The notes beneath the pieces were generated by a model. It did no database searches. It was not told the origin of the DNA and worked only from the letters and a program-made list of their open reading frames with translations. This document shows positions 1 through 9,361 of a stretch of 64,000 nt of DNA, one piece after another (within the stretch, counting starts at the first letter, position 1; each line of letters starts with the position of its first letter). The stretch lies in NCBI RefSeq assembly GCF_014651595.1, contig NZ_BMXE01000004.1, positions 124,001-188,000 of the forward strand, given 5' to 3'. The translations under genes and the position numbers were made by a program. Source of the stretch: Pseudovibrio japonicus (GTDB taxonomy: Bacteria; Pseudomonadota; Alphaproteobacteria; Rhizobiales; Stappiaceae).

Positions 1-825
1 AGCATCGTGGCGATTGATGAAGTGACGAACCATACCACCCATCACAAGGATCAGGGCCACCACCAAAACCGGCTGCCCGTGGCCCGTAAGTAATGGGTAG
101 TGGTTGGAAACCATCAGCAAAAGAACCGGCAGCGTCAGATAGTTGTTGTGAACCGAGCGCTGCTTGCCAATTGCCCCAAGCCTCGCATCAGGTTCACGCC
201 CCGCCAAGAGCGCCGCTACAATCTTCTTCTGGTTTGGAATAATCACCATAAACACGTTGAAGGCCATAATGGTCCCGATCAGCGCGCCCACATGGATCAA
301 AACGCCCCGGCCTGAAAAGACCTGCGCATACCCATAGGTCGCCGCCAAAATGATCACCAGCAGGCATGCCGCCAGCAATGGCGTATTCTGCCCGATCGGA
401 GACCGGCACAACCGGTCATAAACCAGCCATCCGGCAAGGAGCGATACCACTGAAATCGCAATCGCCTCTGCTGGCAAAAGCCGCATCACCTCAGGATCAA
501 TGAGATAAACCGAGGCGTTGAAGTAGTACTGAACCGTTAGAAGTGCAAAACCGGAAACCCAGGTGAGATAGGCATCCCACTTATACCAGATCAGGTCTTT
601 CGGCAGTTCCTTGGGGGCAACCATGTATTTCTCGACATTATAAAAGCCGCCGCCATGAACTTCCCATGCGCTACCTAAAATGCCCGGTGCCTGCCCCTCC
701 CGTTTACGTAAGGAAAGGTCCAGTGCCATAAAATAAAACGAGGTCCCAATCCAGCCCACGCCCACAATCAAGTGAAACCAGCGGAAAAGCAGATTGAGCC
801 ATTCACTAAGGAAAGTGGCTGTCAT
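1..825 (-). CDS. puuD: Urate hydroxylase PuuD, membrane domain (3' end outside window)
   Basis: The minus-strand frame is open from the ATG at 825 to the window edge: 275 codons with no stop. The protein is strongly hydrophobic, with several membrane segments, and begins MTATFLSEWLNLLFRWFHL, then GVGWIGTSFYFMALDL and a WEVHGGGFYNVEKY stretch. These are typical of the DUF989 (urate oxidase N-terminal) membrane domain of PuuD. In that family a C-terminal cytochrome c domain follows; it would lie beyond position 1 and cannot be seen. The enzyme oxidises urate to 5-hydroxyisourate and passes electrons to the respiratory chain instead of making peroxide. It is the last visible gene of the purine cluster and would feed UraH, encoded at the upstream end. 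Family assignment is from recognised sequence pattern. Confidence 0.85.
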   Translation of the reverse strand, partial: MTATFLSEWLNLLFRWFHLIVGVGWIGTSFYFMALDLSLRKREGQAPGILGSAWEVHGGGFYNVEKYMVAPKELPKDLIWYKWDAYLTWVSGFALLTVQYYFNASVYLIDPEVMRLLPAEAIAISVVSLLAGWLVYDRLCRSPIGQNTPLLAACLLVIILAATYGYAQVFSGRGVLIHVGALIGTIMAFNVFMVIIPNQKKIVAALLAGREPDARLGAIGKQRSVHNNYLTLPVLLLMVSNHYPLLTGHGQPVLVVALILVMGGMVRHFINRHDA

Positions 826-860
826 TGTCTTGTTCTTTTAAGTTCAATTGAAATACGTGG

Positions 861-884
861 GCAGTGGGAGTTACCCCCCACTGC
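861..884 (-). other. Stem-loop between binding-protein gene and puuD
   Basis: GCAGTGGG at 861-868 and CCCACTGC at 877-884 form a perfect 8-bp stem with an 8-nt loop, between the stop of the BMP-family gene and the puuD start. There is no U-tract directly after it on the minus strand, so it may be a weak terminator or an mRNA-stabilising hairpin that keeps binding-protein expression above that of puuD. Confidence 0.4.
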
Positions 885-945
885 AAAAATTGGGAAAAGT
901 GCCATAAAAACAGCGGCACTCTTCTGGGAAGACAAAGCTTCCGGC

Positions 946-2019
946 TTACTTTGGCAGCTGGTCGTCGATGCCTTTAACGTAAAAGTTCATGGAGAGCAGC
1001 GCACCATCTTCAGCAGTTGCGCCAGCTTCAAGGAACATGGAACCGTCCTGCTTGGTGATTGGGCCGGTAAATGGCTTCAGCTCACCGGACTTGATTGCAG
1101 CCATGGTTTTTGCTGCTTCATCCGCAACATCCTGTGGGATGTTGGTGAACGGTGCCATGTGAACCATTTCAGCATCCATTCCACCCCAGGTGTCCTGGCC
1201 CTTCCAGTTACCGTCCATCACAGCTTGTACGCGGGAGATGTAATAAGCGGACCAATCGTCAACGATCGCAGTTGCCTGTGACTTCGGCGCAAACTTGATC
1301 ATGTCGGAAGCCTGACCAAAGCCCATGATGCCACGCTCTTCAGCAACCTGCAGCGGCGCTGGAGAATCTGTATGCTGAACCATGATGTCAACGCCCTGAT
1401 CAATCAACGCTTTAGCAGCATCCGCTTCGCGGCCCGGATCGTACCAGGAGTTCACCCAAATTGTCTTGATCTTGAAGTCAGGGTTCACAGTCTGCGCACC
1501 CAGCATGAAGGAGTTGATGCCACGTACAACTTCAGGAATCGGGAAAGAGCCGATGTAACCTGCAGTGCCGGTCTTGGAGATCTTGGCAGCGATCTGCCCC
1601 AGAACATAACGACCTTCATAGAAGCGTGCGCCGTAAGAAGAAACGTTCTTCGCCTGCTTGTAGCCGGTCGCATGCTCAAACTTCACTTTCGGGAACTTGC
1701 GCGCGACCTTCAAGGTTGGGTTCATGTAACCGAAGGAAGTGGTGAAGATCAGCTCGTGACCGGAACGGGCCAGACGCTCAATTGCGCGCTCAGCATCCGC
1801 ACCTTCCGGCACGCTCTCGATGTAGGTGGTTTCAACTTTGTCGCCAAAGTGCTTTTCAATCGCCTGACGGCCCTGATCGTGCTGATAAGACCAGCCGTGG
1901 TCAGAAACCGGACCAACATAGATAAAACCCACTTTCAGTGGATCAGCCGCGCTGGAAGCCCCTGCGGAAAGACCAAGTGCAACTGCAGCAGTTGCTGCCA
2001 GTTTAAAGATAGTGCGCAT
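946..2019 (-). CDS. BMP-family ABC transporter substrate-binding protein (purine/nucleoside type)
   Basis: This 357-residue protein starts with a signal peptide (MRTIFKLAATAAVALGLSA, cleavage probably after GASSAA) followed by DPLKVGFIYVGPVSDHGWSY, the usual opening of the BMP/PnrA-like (Med) periplasmic binding family. Members bind purine nucleosides or related bases and hand them to a Nup/Yuf-type ABC importer. The cognate ATPase and two permeases lie just upstream on the same strand. Unlike many relatives, the binding-protein gene is the last of the transporter set and is separated from the permeases by about 370 bp, so it probably has its own promoter. The neighbouring xanthine dehydrogenase and urate genes suggest a purine base or nucleoside as substrate; the exact ligand is inferred. 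Confidence 0.9.
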   Translation of the reverse strand: MRTIFKLAATAAVALGLSAGASSAADPLKVGFIYVGPVSDHGWSYQHDQGRQAIEKHFGDKVETTYIESVPEGADAERAIERLARSGHELIFTTSFGYMNPTLKVARKFPKVKFEHATGYKQAKNVSSYGARFYEGRYVLGQIAAKISKTGTAGYIGSFPIPEVVRGINSFMLGAQTVNPDFKIKTIWVNSWYDPGREADAAKALIDQGVDIMVQHTDSPAPLQVAEERGIMGFGQASDMIKFAPKSQATAIVDDWSAYYISRVQAVMDGNWKGQDTWGGMDAEMVHMAPFTNIPQDVADEAAKTMAAIKSGELKPFTGPITKQDGSMFLEAGATAEDGALLSMNFYVKGIDDQLPK

Positions 2020-2389
2020 TGTGCGCTCCCCCTTATAGGTTGACCTGCACTCCAGCTGCGCAACGCCCTGACAAGCGCAGCGGAATGCTCCTTAAAGAAC
2101 CAGATGAACGACGGCGCCAAGCAAACACGATAGGAACAAACCCGAAGCCCGTTCTGCGCATTTGTGCGCTATCAAGTTGTTTCCTGCATTTTTTGTATCT
2201 CGCAAAAAAGATGCGATCTTTTATTCCAGTGCGGGCAGGTTTCCGCGATCTGCACAACAATGCCCCTTGATTTGGCCAGCAAATACCAAAGTCTCTGTTG
2301 TCATTATGCGCTCGCCCTCAATTTTAAGAAGGTCGAGTATTGCAATCTGGCCAATGCCACTGAAAGAGCATTGGCCAAAACAGTTCTTT
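2020..2389. other. 370-bp intergenic region upstream of the BMP-family gene
   Basis: No convincing gene is present. It holds the probable promoter and leader of the binding-protein gene and a perfect hairpin next to the permease stop codon (separate entry). Short frames here overlap each other on both strands and show no family features. I looked for a purine riboswitch core on the minus strand and did not recognise one. Confidence 0.5.
2348..2377 (-). other. Perfect 10-bp stem-loop after permease gene
   Basis: TGGCCAATGC at 2348-2357 is exactly complementary to GCATTGGCCA at 2368-2377, with a 10-nt loop. It lies 12 bp past the stop codon of the last permease gene. No U-tract follows on the minus strand, so it is better described as a 3'-end stabilising or Rho-associated hairpin than as a classic intrinsic terminator. 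Confidence 0.5.
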
Positions 2390-3319
2390 CTAGCGATCAG
2401 GCACAAACGGCTTGCCCAAACAGGCCGGTGTATTCACCTTGGCCAGCGTCTTACTGCGCGAAATGATGATCAATACGATAATGGTCGCCAGATACGGCAA
2501 GGCAGACATGAATTGGGTTGGCAACCCAATGCCGGCAGCCTGCGCATGGAACTGCAAAATGGAAACGGCGCCAAACAGATATGCCCCAACCAGCACCCGT
2601 GCCGGGCGCCAACTGGCAAACACCACCAGAGCCAGCGCAATCCAGCCACGCCCTGCCGTCATACCCTCAACCCACTGCGGAGTATAGATCAGCGACAGGT
2701 AGGCACCGGCAAGACCGGAACAAGCCCCACCAAACATCACCGCCAGATAGCGCACCTTGATAACGGAATATCCCAGAGAATGCGCCGAGCCGTGATTGTC
2801 ACCAACCGCACGGATGATCAGACCCGTACGCGACCGGAACAGCACAAAGTAAACCCCGATCACCAGCCCATATGATGCGTAAACCAGAATGTCCTGATTG
2901 AACAGCAACGGCCCGATAAACGGAATGGCAGAAAGCCCCGGAATTGCAATCGGCTGCAGACTAATGCCCGGCTGCCCAATAAAGGCTTCCCCAACCATGC
3001 CCGACAGCCCAAGCCCCAGAATAGTCAGAGCAAGACCTGTTGCCACCTGATTTGTCATCAGGTTCAGCGTCAAAAAGCCAAACAGCACGCTCATGGCAAC
3101 GCCGGAGATCATAGCTGCGACAATGCCGATGTATGGCGAGCCGGTCGCCTGTGTCGCCGCAAAGCCCATCACAGCGCCCACAATCATCATCCCCTCAACC
3201 CCAAGGTTGAGCACGCCGGAACGCTCCACCACCAACTCACCAATTGCAGCAAGCAACAGCGGAGTGGAAGCGGTGATGATGGTCAGAAGGACAGCTTCAA
3301 TCATGGAAAGATCAGACAT
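2390..3319 (-). CDS. ABC transporter permease, Nup/Yuf type (second permease)
   Basis: A 309-residue integral membrane protein with roughly eight or more hydrophobic segments. It opens [19 protein letters not shown] and contains GELVVERSGVLNLGVEGMM, the conserved N-terminal segment of the second permease (NupQ/YufQ type) of the branched-chain-like nucleoside importers. It pairs with the permease encoded immediately upstream, whose stop overlaps its start by 8 bp, so the two are probably translationally coupled. With the ATPase and the BMP-family binding protein it would form an inner-membrane importer for purines or nucleosides. Confidence 0.9.
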   Translation of the reverse strand: MSDLSMIEAVLLTIITASTPLLLAAIGELVVERSGVLNLGVEGMMIVGAVMGFAATQATGSPYIGIVAAMISGVAMSVLFGFLTLNLMTNQVATGLALTILGLGLSGMVGEAFIGQPGISLQPIAIPGLSAIPFIGPLLFNQDILVYASYGLVIGVYFVLFRSRTGLIIRAVGDNHGSAHSLGYSVIKVRYLAVMFGGACSGLAGAYLSLIYTPQWVEGMTAGRGWIALALVVFASWRPARVLVGAYLFGAVSILQFHAQAAGIGLPTQFMSALPYLATIIVLIIISRSKTLAKVNTPACLGKPFVPDR

Positions 3320-4400
3320 TGGCTGCCTCCTTCACCCGGTTGGCGTTGGAAACAAACTTGAACCTGTAAAGAATGAGCGTGTCACATGCGAGCACGAAGA
3401 ACAGCAACATCCCCTGGAATACGCGGGTGATCTTGTCAGTCAGTCCAAGGCTCACCTGAGCAGCTTCACCGCCAATGTAAGACAGCCCCAACAACAACCC
3501 AGCAAACAAAATGCCGATAGGATTCAGGCGGCCAAGAAACGCCACGATAATTGCCGTAAAGCCGTAGCCCGGAGAGATAACAGGCGTCAGCTGCTCAATG
3601 GAGCCAGACACTTCCGCCATACCTGCAAGTCCCGCCAAACCGCCGGAAACGAGGAACCCGAACCAGACAACCCCCTTGCTGGAAAAGCCCGCAAACCGAC
3701 CCGCACGTGGTGTCTCGCCCATCACTTTAATCTCAAAGCCCTTAAGCGTGCGCGACAACATCCACCAGACCACAAGAACGGCTACAACCGCAAAGATCAT
3801 GCCGATGTGCAAACGCCCTTCACCGATCTTCGGCAGCACGTGAGCAGCATCAAAAATCCGGCTTTCCGGGAAATTGTAGCCATCTGGGTCACGCCATGGT
3901 CCACGAACAAGAAAATCCAGAATGTACTGTGCGATGTAAACGAGCATCAGGCTGGTGAGGATCTCGTTGGTACCAAACCGAACTTTCAAAAACGCCGGAA
4001 TGGACGCCCACGCCATACCGCCCAGAATGCCCATCAGAACCATTAGCGGCAGCGCCATTGGACCGGTGAAGTCGTAAAAAAGAACCGGAATAACGGAGCC
4101 AGCCAGCGCACCCATGGTGAACTGCCCTTCAGCCCCAATGTTCCATGAGTTGGACAGGAAACAGACCGACAGACCAACGGCAATCAGAACCAACGGCCCG
4201 GCCTTCACCAGCAGCTCTTCAATGGACCAGCTGGTGGTCAGAGGCTCGACGAAATAAGCATAAAGTGCTTCAACAGGGCTGTAGCCCATGCTGACAAACA
4301 AGATGGAGCCGCACACAAGCGTCAGGCCAATGGCGATCAGCGGAGAAACAACGGTCATCAGCTGAGAGTGTTCAGCGCGTTTTTCAAGTTCAATACGCAT
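3312..4400 (-). CDS. ABC transporter permease, Nup/Yuf type (first permease)
   Basis: About 362 residues with multiple membrane segments. [19 protein letters not shown] is the conserved NIGAEGQ motif of the first permease (NupP/YufP type) of this importer class. The frame can be extended to a TTG at 4409, but the ATG at 4400 has a better placed GAGG upstream, so I chose it. Its start overlaps the end of the ATPase gene by 11 bp and its end overlaps the second permease by 8 bp, a tight operon. Substrate is inferred from the purine-degradation context. Confidence 0.9.
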   Translation of the reverse strand: MRIELEKRAEHSQLMTVVSPLIAIGLTLVCGSILFVSMGYSPVEALYAYFVEPLTTSWSIEELLVKAGPLVLIAVGLSVCFLSNSWNIGAEGQFTMGALAGSVIPVLFYDFTGPMALPLMVLMGILGGMAWASIPAFLKVRFGTNEILTSLMLVYIAQYILDFLVRGPWRDPDGYNFPESRIFDAAHVLPKIGEGRLHIGMIFAVVAVLVVWWMLSRTLKGFEIKVMGETPRAGRFAGFSSKGVVWFGFLVSGGLAGLAGMAEVSGSIEQLTPVISPGYGFTAIIVAFLGRLNPIGILFAGLLLGLSYIGGEAAQVSLGLTDKITRVFQGMLLFFVLACDTLILYRFKFVSNANRVKEAANV

Positions 4401-5982
4401 GAGCTTCAACCTCTTTCACTTTGGAGGAGGAAGCTTGCCCTTCACCCATACCCGCCATCAGAAGACCGATCTTTTCGCGGGTCATATCAGCAGAAGGTTC
4501 AGCCTCAGAAAGCTCACCGCGCGAAATCACCGCAATGCGGTCGGCAACCTCATAGATCTCATCAAGATCCTGAGAGATCACCAGTATGGCAGAGCCGCTG
4601 CGCGCCAGATCAATTATCGCCTGACGGATTAGCGCCGCAGCGCCTGCATCAACGCCCCATGTTGGTTGGTTGATCACCAGAACCTTCGGCGCTCTATCCA
4701 ATTCGCGGCCAACTACAAACTTTTGTAGGTTGCCGCCAGAAAGCGAACGTGCCTCTGGATTATCGTGGGACATGCGGACATCGTAGGTAGCCGTAATCCG
4801 CTTTTCCATTTCCGTCGCAAGCTTCTGATTGAGCATGCCATTGCGGATCAGTTTGGGATCGGACTTGTAGCGCGTCAGCAGGATATTGTCGGAAAGTACA
4901 AAGCCCGGAACAGCCCCGTGGCCCAAACGCTCTTCAGGAACAAACGCCGAGCCAAGCAAACGACGGGCGTTGATCTTGCGCTTGCCAACAGGCACACCAC
5001 AAATCTCAACGGCATAAGCGTCCTTAACCTGTGTTTCACCGGAGATCGCATCAAACAGCTCGCTTTGACCGTTTGCCGCAATCCCGGCAACAGCAACAAC
5101 CTCGCCGCCGCGCAGCTCCAGATTGATGTTCTTAAGCGCAATACCAAACGCACCATCCGATGGCAGCGAAAGGTTGCGCAGTTCCAGCATCACATCACCC
5201 GGCTGCGCTTCAGTTGAGCTTGCCGAAATGTCATGCACATCTCCGCCCACCATCATACGTGCAAGGCTGGCTGGCGTTTCCTGGGCAGGATCACACTCGC
5301 CAACCACTCGGCCATGACGCATGATCGTGGCGTGATGACAGATCCGCTTCACCTCCTCCAAACGGTGGGAGATGTAAAGGATCGCACAGCCTTCAGACGC
5401 CAGACGCTGCAACGTGATAAACAGCTGATCTGCTTCCTGCGGTGTTAAGACCGACGTGGGCTCGTCCATGATGATGAGACTGGGGTTCTGCAAAAGGCAA
5501 CGCACAATTTCAATACGCTGACGGATGCCAACCGGGAGATCTGCAACAAGCGCTGCTGGATCCAGTGGAAGGCCATACTTTTGGGAAACCTCAGAAATAC
5601 GTCTGGAAAGAGCCTCTATTTTTTCACCCTTTGGAAGAGCCAGCGCGATATTTTCAACCACACTCAGCGCTTCAAACAAGGAGAAGTGCTGGAACACCAT
5701 ACCAACGCCCAGCTTTCGGGCAGCAGCAGGATTTGAGATTGAAACGCGTTTTCCCTTCCACAGGATCTCTCCCGCACCCGGTTCTAGAGCGCCGTAGAGA
5801 ATTTTTACAAGCGTGGATTTACCCGCTCCATTTTCGCCAAGCAATGCATGGATTTCTCCTTGCTTAATGGCGAGATCGACAGTGTCGTTCGCTAGAATAT
5901 CGCCAAATCTCTTGGTAATACCCTTGGCTTCTATGAGATCCGCGCCCTCTGCCACCGAGCTGGACCTCTGCCCATTTTCCAT
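4390..5982 (-). CDS. ABC transporter ATP-binding protein, two-cassette Nup/Yuf type
   Basis: A 530-residue protein with two ABC domains in tandem. The first has Walker [11 protein letters not shown] and Walker [10 protein letters not shown]. The second has a degenerate P-loop ([17 protein letters not shown]) and the signature [14 protein letters not shown]. This layout is typical of ATPases of sugar- and nucleoside-type importers (RbsA/NupO-like). It powers uptake through the two permeases encoded directly downstream. It lies 50 bp after xdhC on the same strand, so import and oxidation of purines are probably cotranscribed. Confidence 0.92.
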   Translation of the reverse strand: MENGQRSSSVAEGADLIEAKGITKRFGDILANDTVDLAIKQGEIHALLGENGAGKSTLVKILYGALEPGAGEILWKGKRVSISNPAAARKLGVGMVFQHFSLFEALSVVENIALALPKGEKIEALSRRISEVSQKYGLPLDPAALVADLPVGIRQRIEIVRCLLQNPSLIIMDEPTSVLTPQEADQLFITLQRLASEGCAILYISHRLEEVKRICHHATIMRHGRVVGECDPAQETPASLARMMVGGDVHDISASSTEAQPGDVMLELRNLSLPSDGAFGIALKNINLELRGGEVVAVAGIAANGQSELFDAISGETQVKDAYAVEICGVPVGKRKINARRLLGSAFVPEERLGHGAVPGFVLSDNILLTRYKSDPKLIRNGMLNQKLATEMEKRITATYDVRMSHDNPEARSLSGGNLQKFVVGRELDRAPKVLVINQPTWGVDAGAAALIRQAIIDLARSGSAILVISQDLDEIYEVADRIAVISRGELSEAEPSADMTREKIGLLMAGMGEGQASSSKVKEVEAHAY

Positions 5983-6032
5983 CGTGTTACCCGTTCCCCA
6001 ACAAAAATCAGATCAAGACGTTCTCCTTGAAC

Positions 6033-7016
6033 CTAAGAAGCAAAACGAAAGCCTCCCTGAGCATTGCTTATCTGTTTTTCCTTGACCACTAGAAGTTGAG
6101 CGGCAATGGAAATTGCAATATCAGACGGCTTTTTGCTTTTAATCTCAGTAATTCCGACCGGACAAACAAGCTGTTTGCTCTGCGCCTCCGATATTCCGGA
6201 GTCTTTGAACCGTTTAAGTGTTCGCGCGCGCTTGGTTGCACTGCCTATCAATCCAATAAATGCCAGATCAGTTCTTCGAACAGCAGCATCTACTATAGCA
6301 TGATCACGTTTATGATCATGGGTCATTACGATGACATAGTTTCCCGGTTCAAGGTTTTTTACGATGACTTGGGGCTCGTTTAGATGAATGCAGCGGATAT
6401 TGGAAGGTAGATATTTAGGAAAAATTTCATTCCGTTCATCAATCCAACTAATCCGGAAGCCCAAAGGAGCCATCGCAAGCACCAATGCCTTGCCAACATG
6501 CCCTGCGCCAAACAGATAAAGATGGGGCCGGTCCTCCCCGAACCTCTCCGTCAATTTGCCTTGATTTAGAACAATTTCTGCCGATTCAGAGCTGCTCATT
6601 GCGGGGGGTAATACATGCCTTTCAACCGACCCGGAACTGCAAATATTTGCAGTGGTTGAAAAAATTCCCATACATTCTTTTGTGGAAAAGTCTTGTGCAA
6701 TATCACGGAAATTGAGGAAAAATTGCTCAAATGCAATCTCAACACGGCCGCCACAGCATTGTCCAAGGTCTGGACCGAGTGCATAAGACCGGGTTTGGAA
6801 GTTCGCAGAATCGCTCTTCATCAATGAAACAGCTTCATGCAAAACATCAAATTCGAGCCGGCCACCGCCGATAGTTCCCTTAAAGGACATATCAGGGCGT
6901 ACAACCATCCGCGCTCCAACCTCTCGGGGAGAAGACCCGGCAACATCCACGATACTCACCAGCACGCATCGCCCGGTAGCATCAAGCGCAGACAGAACCT
7001 CACCCCAAACCAACAT
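6033..7016 (-). CDS. xdhC: Xanthine dehydrogenase accessory protein XdhC
   Basis: A 327-residue protein of the XdhC/CoxI family, which matures the molybdenum cofactor (sulfuration and delivery) for xanthine dehydrogenase without being a subunit. The N-terminal part carries VLVSIVDVAGSSPREVGARM and KGTIGGGRLEFDVL. The C-terminal Rossmann-like part has LYLFGAGHVGKAL and FIGLIGSATKRARTLK. The ATG at 7016 overlaps the xdhB stop (TAATG), implying translational coupling. Gene order xdhA-xdhB-xdhC is standard. Confidence 0.93.
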   Translation of the reverse strand: MLVWGEVLSALDATGRCVLVSIVDVAGSSPREVGARMVVRPDMSFKGTIGGGRLEFDVLHEAVSLMKSDSANFQTRSYALGPDLGQCCGGRVEIAFEQFFLNFRDIAQDFSTKECMGIFSTTANICSSGSVERHVLPPAMSSSESAEIVLNQGKLTERFGEDRPHLYLFGAGHVGKALVLAMAPLGFRISWIDERNEIFPKYLPSNIRCIHLNEPQVIVKNLEPGNYVIVMTHDHKRDHAIVDAAVRRTDLAFIGLIGSATKRARTLKRFKDSGISEAQSKQLVCPVGITEIKSKKPSDIAISIAAQLLVVKEKQISNAQGGFRFAS

Positions 7017-9361
7017 TACGCACCCTCTCCCGCCTTGATCGCTTTTACAGCTTTCAAGATCGCTTCAGGCGTTGCAGGCGCATCCAGCTTCGGCAAAACG
7101 CCCTTATTGAGACTGGAAATCGCATCATTGATCGCACAAAACACCGAGATCGGTAGCATGAGCGGCGGCTCCCCAACCGCCTTCGAACGGTAAATGGTTG
7201 GCGCCGGATTGCCCTCACTTTCATAGAGGGCCACGTTGAAGATCTCAGGCACATCGGAGGCCGTCGGGATTTTGTAGGTCGAGGGCGCATGGGTCTTCAA
7301 ATGCCCAGCCTTATCGAACCAAAGCTCCTCCGTGGTCAACCAGCCCATCCCCTGCACAAAACCACCTTCAATCTGGCCCATATCCAGGGCCGGATTGAGC
7401 GACGTGCCAACATCATGCAGCACATCCACCCGTTCCACTTTCATCTCACCCGTCAGCGTATCAATCACCACCTCAGAACAGGAGGCACCATAAGCATAGT
7501 ACAAGAACGGATGCCCTTTTACCTGCGCACGATCCCAGACGATTTCCGGTGTCTTGTAGAAGCCGGAGGAAGACATTTGAATGCGGTGTTCATAGGCTAG
7601 GTGGGCCAGCGCTTTGATCGAAAGCTTCGGCTCTCCGCCAATCAGCATTTGGTCATCGCGTAAGGTGATGTCCTCTTCAGACACCTCAAAGTGACCCGCG
7701 GCAAAGGTTTTAAGCCGGCCAACAATTTCACGACAGGCAATGGCCGTCGCCATACCATTGAGATCCGCACCGGATGACGCCGCTGTCGGCGAAGTGTTCG
7801 CCACCTTGGATGTGTTGGTCGCCGTAATCTTCACTTTACTCAGGCTGACACCCATCTCGGTTGCTGCAATCTGAGCAACCTTCTGATAAAGACCCTGCCC
7901 CATCTCCGTGCCGCCATGGTTCAAATGCACTGACCCATCACGATAAAGATGCAGGAGCGCCCCGGCCTGATTCAAATGCGTCAGGGTAAAGGCAATGCCG
8001 AATTTCACCGGAGTGAGTGCAATCCCTTTCTTCAGCACCGTATTATCAGCGTTAAATGCCTCAACCGCTTTACGGCGCGCCCGGTAATCAGAACTGCGTT
8101 CCAGCTGATCAACCAGCTTCGCCAAAACATCATACTCATCCACCGACTGACCATAGGGCGTAGTATTGGCATCTTCGCGATAAAAATTCGCCTTGCGCAC
8201 ATCCAATGGGTCCAGCCCCAACTGGATCGCAATTCCATCCATCAAACGCTCACAGGAGAGCATCCCTTGTGGACCGCCGAACCCGCGAAACGCCGTATTG
8301 GAAACTGTGTTTGTTTTCAAACGCTTGGATCGGATAAGCACCTGCGGATAATAGTAACTATTATCGGAGTGGAACATGGCACGGTCATTGATCCCGAGCG
8401 ACAGATCCGCCGAGCAACCGCATCGGGAGTGCAGATCGATTTGAACTGCCTCAATCTTGCCGGAACCATCATAACCCGCAGCCAAATCAACCATGAAGTC
8501 ATGGCGTTTTCCTGTCAGGATCATATCGTCATCACGGTCCAGCCTGCACTTGCAAGGCCGCCCCGTTGCGTGCGCAGCAAGCGCAGCCAGCGCAGCCCAT
8601 TGGTTGGCCTGAGCTTCCTTGCCACCAAACGCGCCGCCCATCCGCCGCACTTCTACCGTCACCGCACCGTCATCAAGACCAAGCACCTTTGCAACAGTGT
8701 GCTGTACTTCAGTTGGGTGCTGGGTGGAAGATTGCACAAGCATGTCGCCATCTTCACCAGGAAATGCAAAAGCCACCTGTCCTTCTAAATAAAAATGCTC
8801 CTGCCCACCCATCTCCAGACGGCTTTTCAGCGTTAGCTCTGACTGTGCAATAGTTTGCTCGGGCGAACCACGGCGAAATTCATAGTCCGGAAGAACCGTC
8901 TGCTCCGCCTTAAGAGCATCAGCAACGCTCACTAACGGCGTTTCTTCCTCAACCTCAATGTGTGCAAGCCGCGCAGCTTTGCGGGCTTGAAGGCGTGTCT
9001 CGGCCACCACAAGAAAGATCAGCTGACCATGAAACACAATCCTGTCAGTGGCCAGAACTGGATCATCCCCGGCGACAGGCGAACAATCATTCACACCCGG
9101 AATGTCAGAGGCATCCAGGACAGCTACAACACCGGGTGCCCCTCTGACTGCGCTCAGATCAACCTTGGTGATCCGGCCACACACCGCATCTGCCTCATAC
9201 CCAGGCGCCACATGGAGTGTGCCATGGGGCTCGATAATGTCATCCACATAGGTTGCCTTGCCAGACACATGCTTTTGCGCACTATCATGCTCAAGGGCTT
9301 TCCCAACCACGTGGGAAGACGACACGCGTCCCTTTGTTTTCTCGAGAAGATCAGTTGACAT
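7016..9361 (-). CDS. xdhB: Xanthine dehydrogenase, molybdopterin-binding subunit XdhB
   Basis: A protein of about 781 residues, the large molybdenum-cofactor subunit, oxidising hypoxanthine and xanthine to urate. Family motifs are RRMGGAFGGKEAQANQWAA, NTAFRGFGGPQGM, HGGTEMGQGLYQK and, near the C terminus, KAVGEPPLMLPIS, whose Glu is the catalytic base in known enzymes. The frame extends upstream to 9385, but the ATG at 9361 is preceded by GGGAGG at good spacing and gives the usual N terminus MSTDLLEKTKG, so I chose it. It overlaps the xdhA end by 11 bp. Confidence 0.95.
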   Translation of the reverse strand: MSTDLLEKTKGRVSSSHVVGKALEHDSAQKHVSGKATYVDDIIEPHGTLHVAPGYEADAVCGRITKVDLSAVRGAPGVVAVLDASDIPGVNDCSPVAGDDPVLATDRIVFHGQLIFLVVAETRLQARKAARLAHIEVEEETPLVSVADALKAEQTVLPDYEFRRGSPEQTIAQSELTLKSRLEMGGQEHFYLEGQVAFAFPGEDGDMLVQSSTQHPTEVQHTVAKVLGLDDGAVTVEVRRMGGAFGGKEAQANQWAALAALAAHATGRPCKCRLDRDDDMILTGKRHDFMVDLAAGYDGSGKIEAVQIDLHSRCGCSADLSLGINDRAMFHSDNSYYYPQVLIRSKRLKTNTVSNTAFRGFGGPQGMLSCERLMDGIAIQLGLDPLDVRKANFYREDANTTPYGQSVDEYDVLAKLVDQLERSSDYRARRKAVEAFNADNTVLKKGIALTPVKFGIAFTLTHLNQAGALLHLYRDGSVHLNHGGTEMGQGLYQKVAQIAATEMGVSLSKVKITATNTSKVANTSPTAASSGADLNGMATAIACREIVGRLKTFAAGHFEVSEEDITLRDDQMLIGGEPKLSIKALAHLAYEHRIQMSSSGFYKTPEIVWDRAQVKGHPFLYYAYGASCSEVVIDTLTGEMKVERVDVLHDVGTSLNPALDMGQIEGGFVQGMGWLTTEELWFDKAGHLKTHAPSTYKIPTASDVPEIFNVALYESEGNPAPTIYRSKAVGEPPLMLPISVFCAINDAISSLNKGVLPKLDAPATPEAILKAVKAIKAGEGA

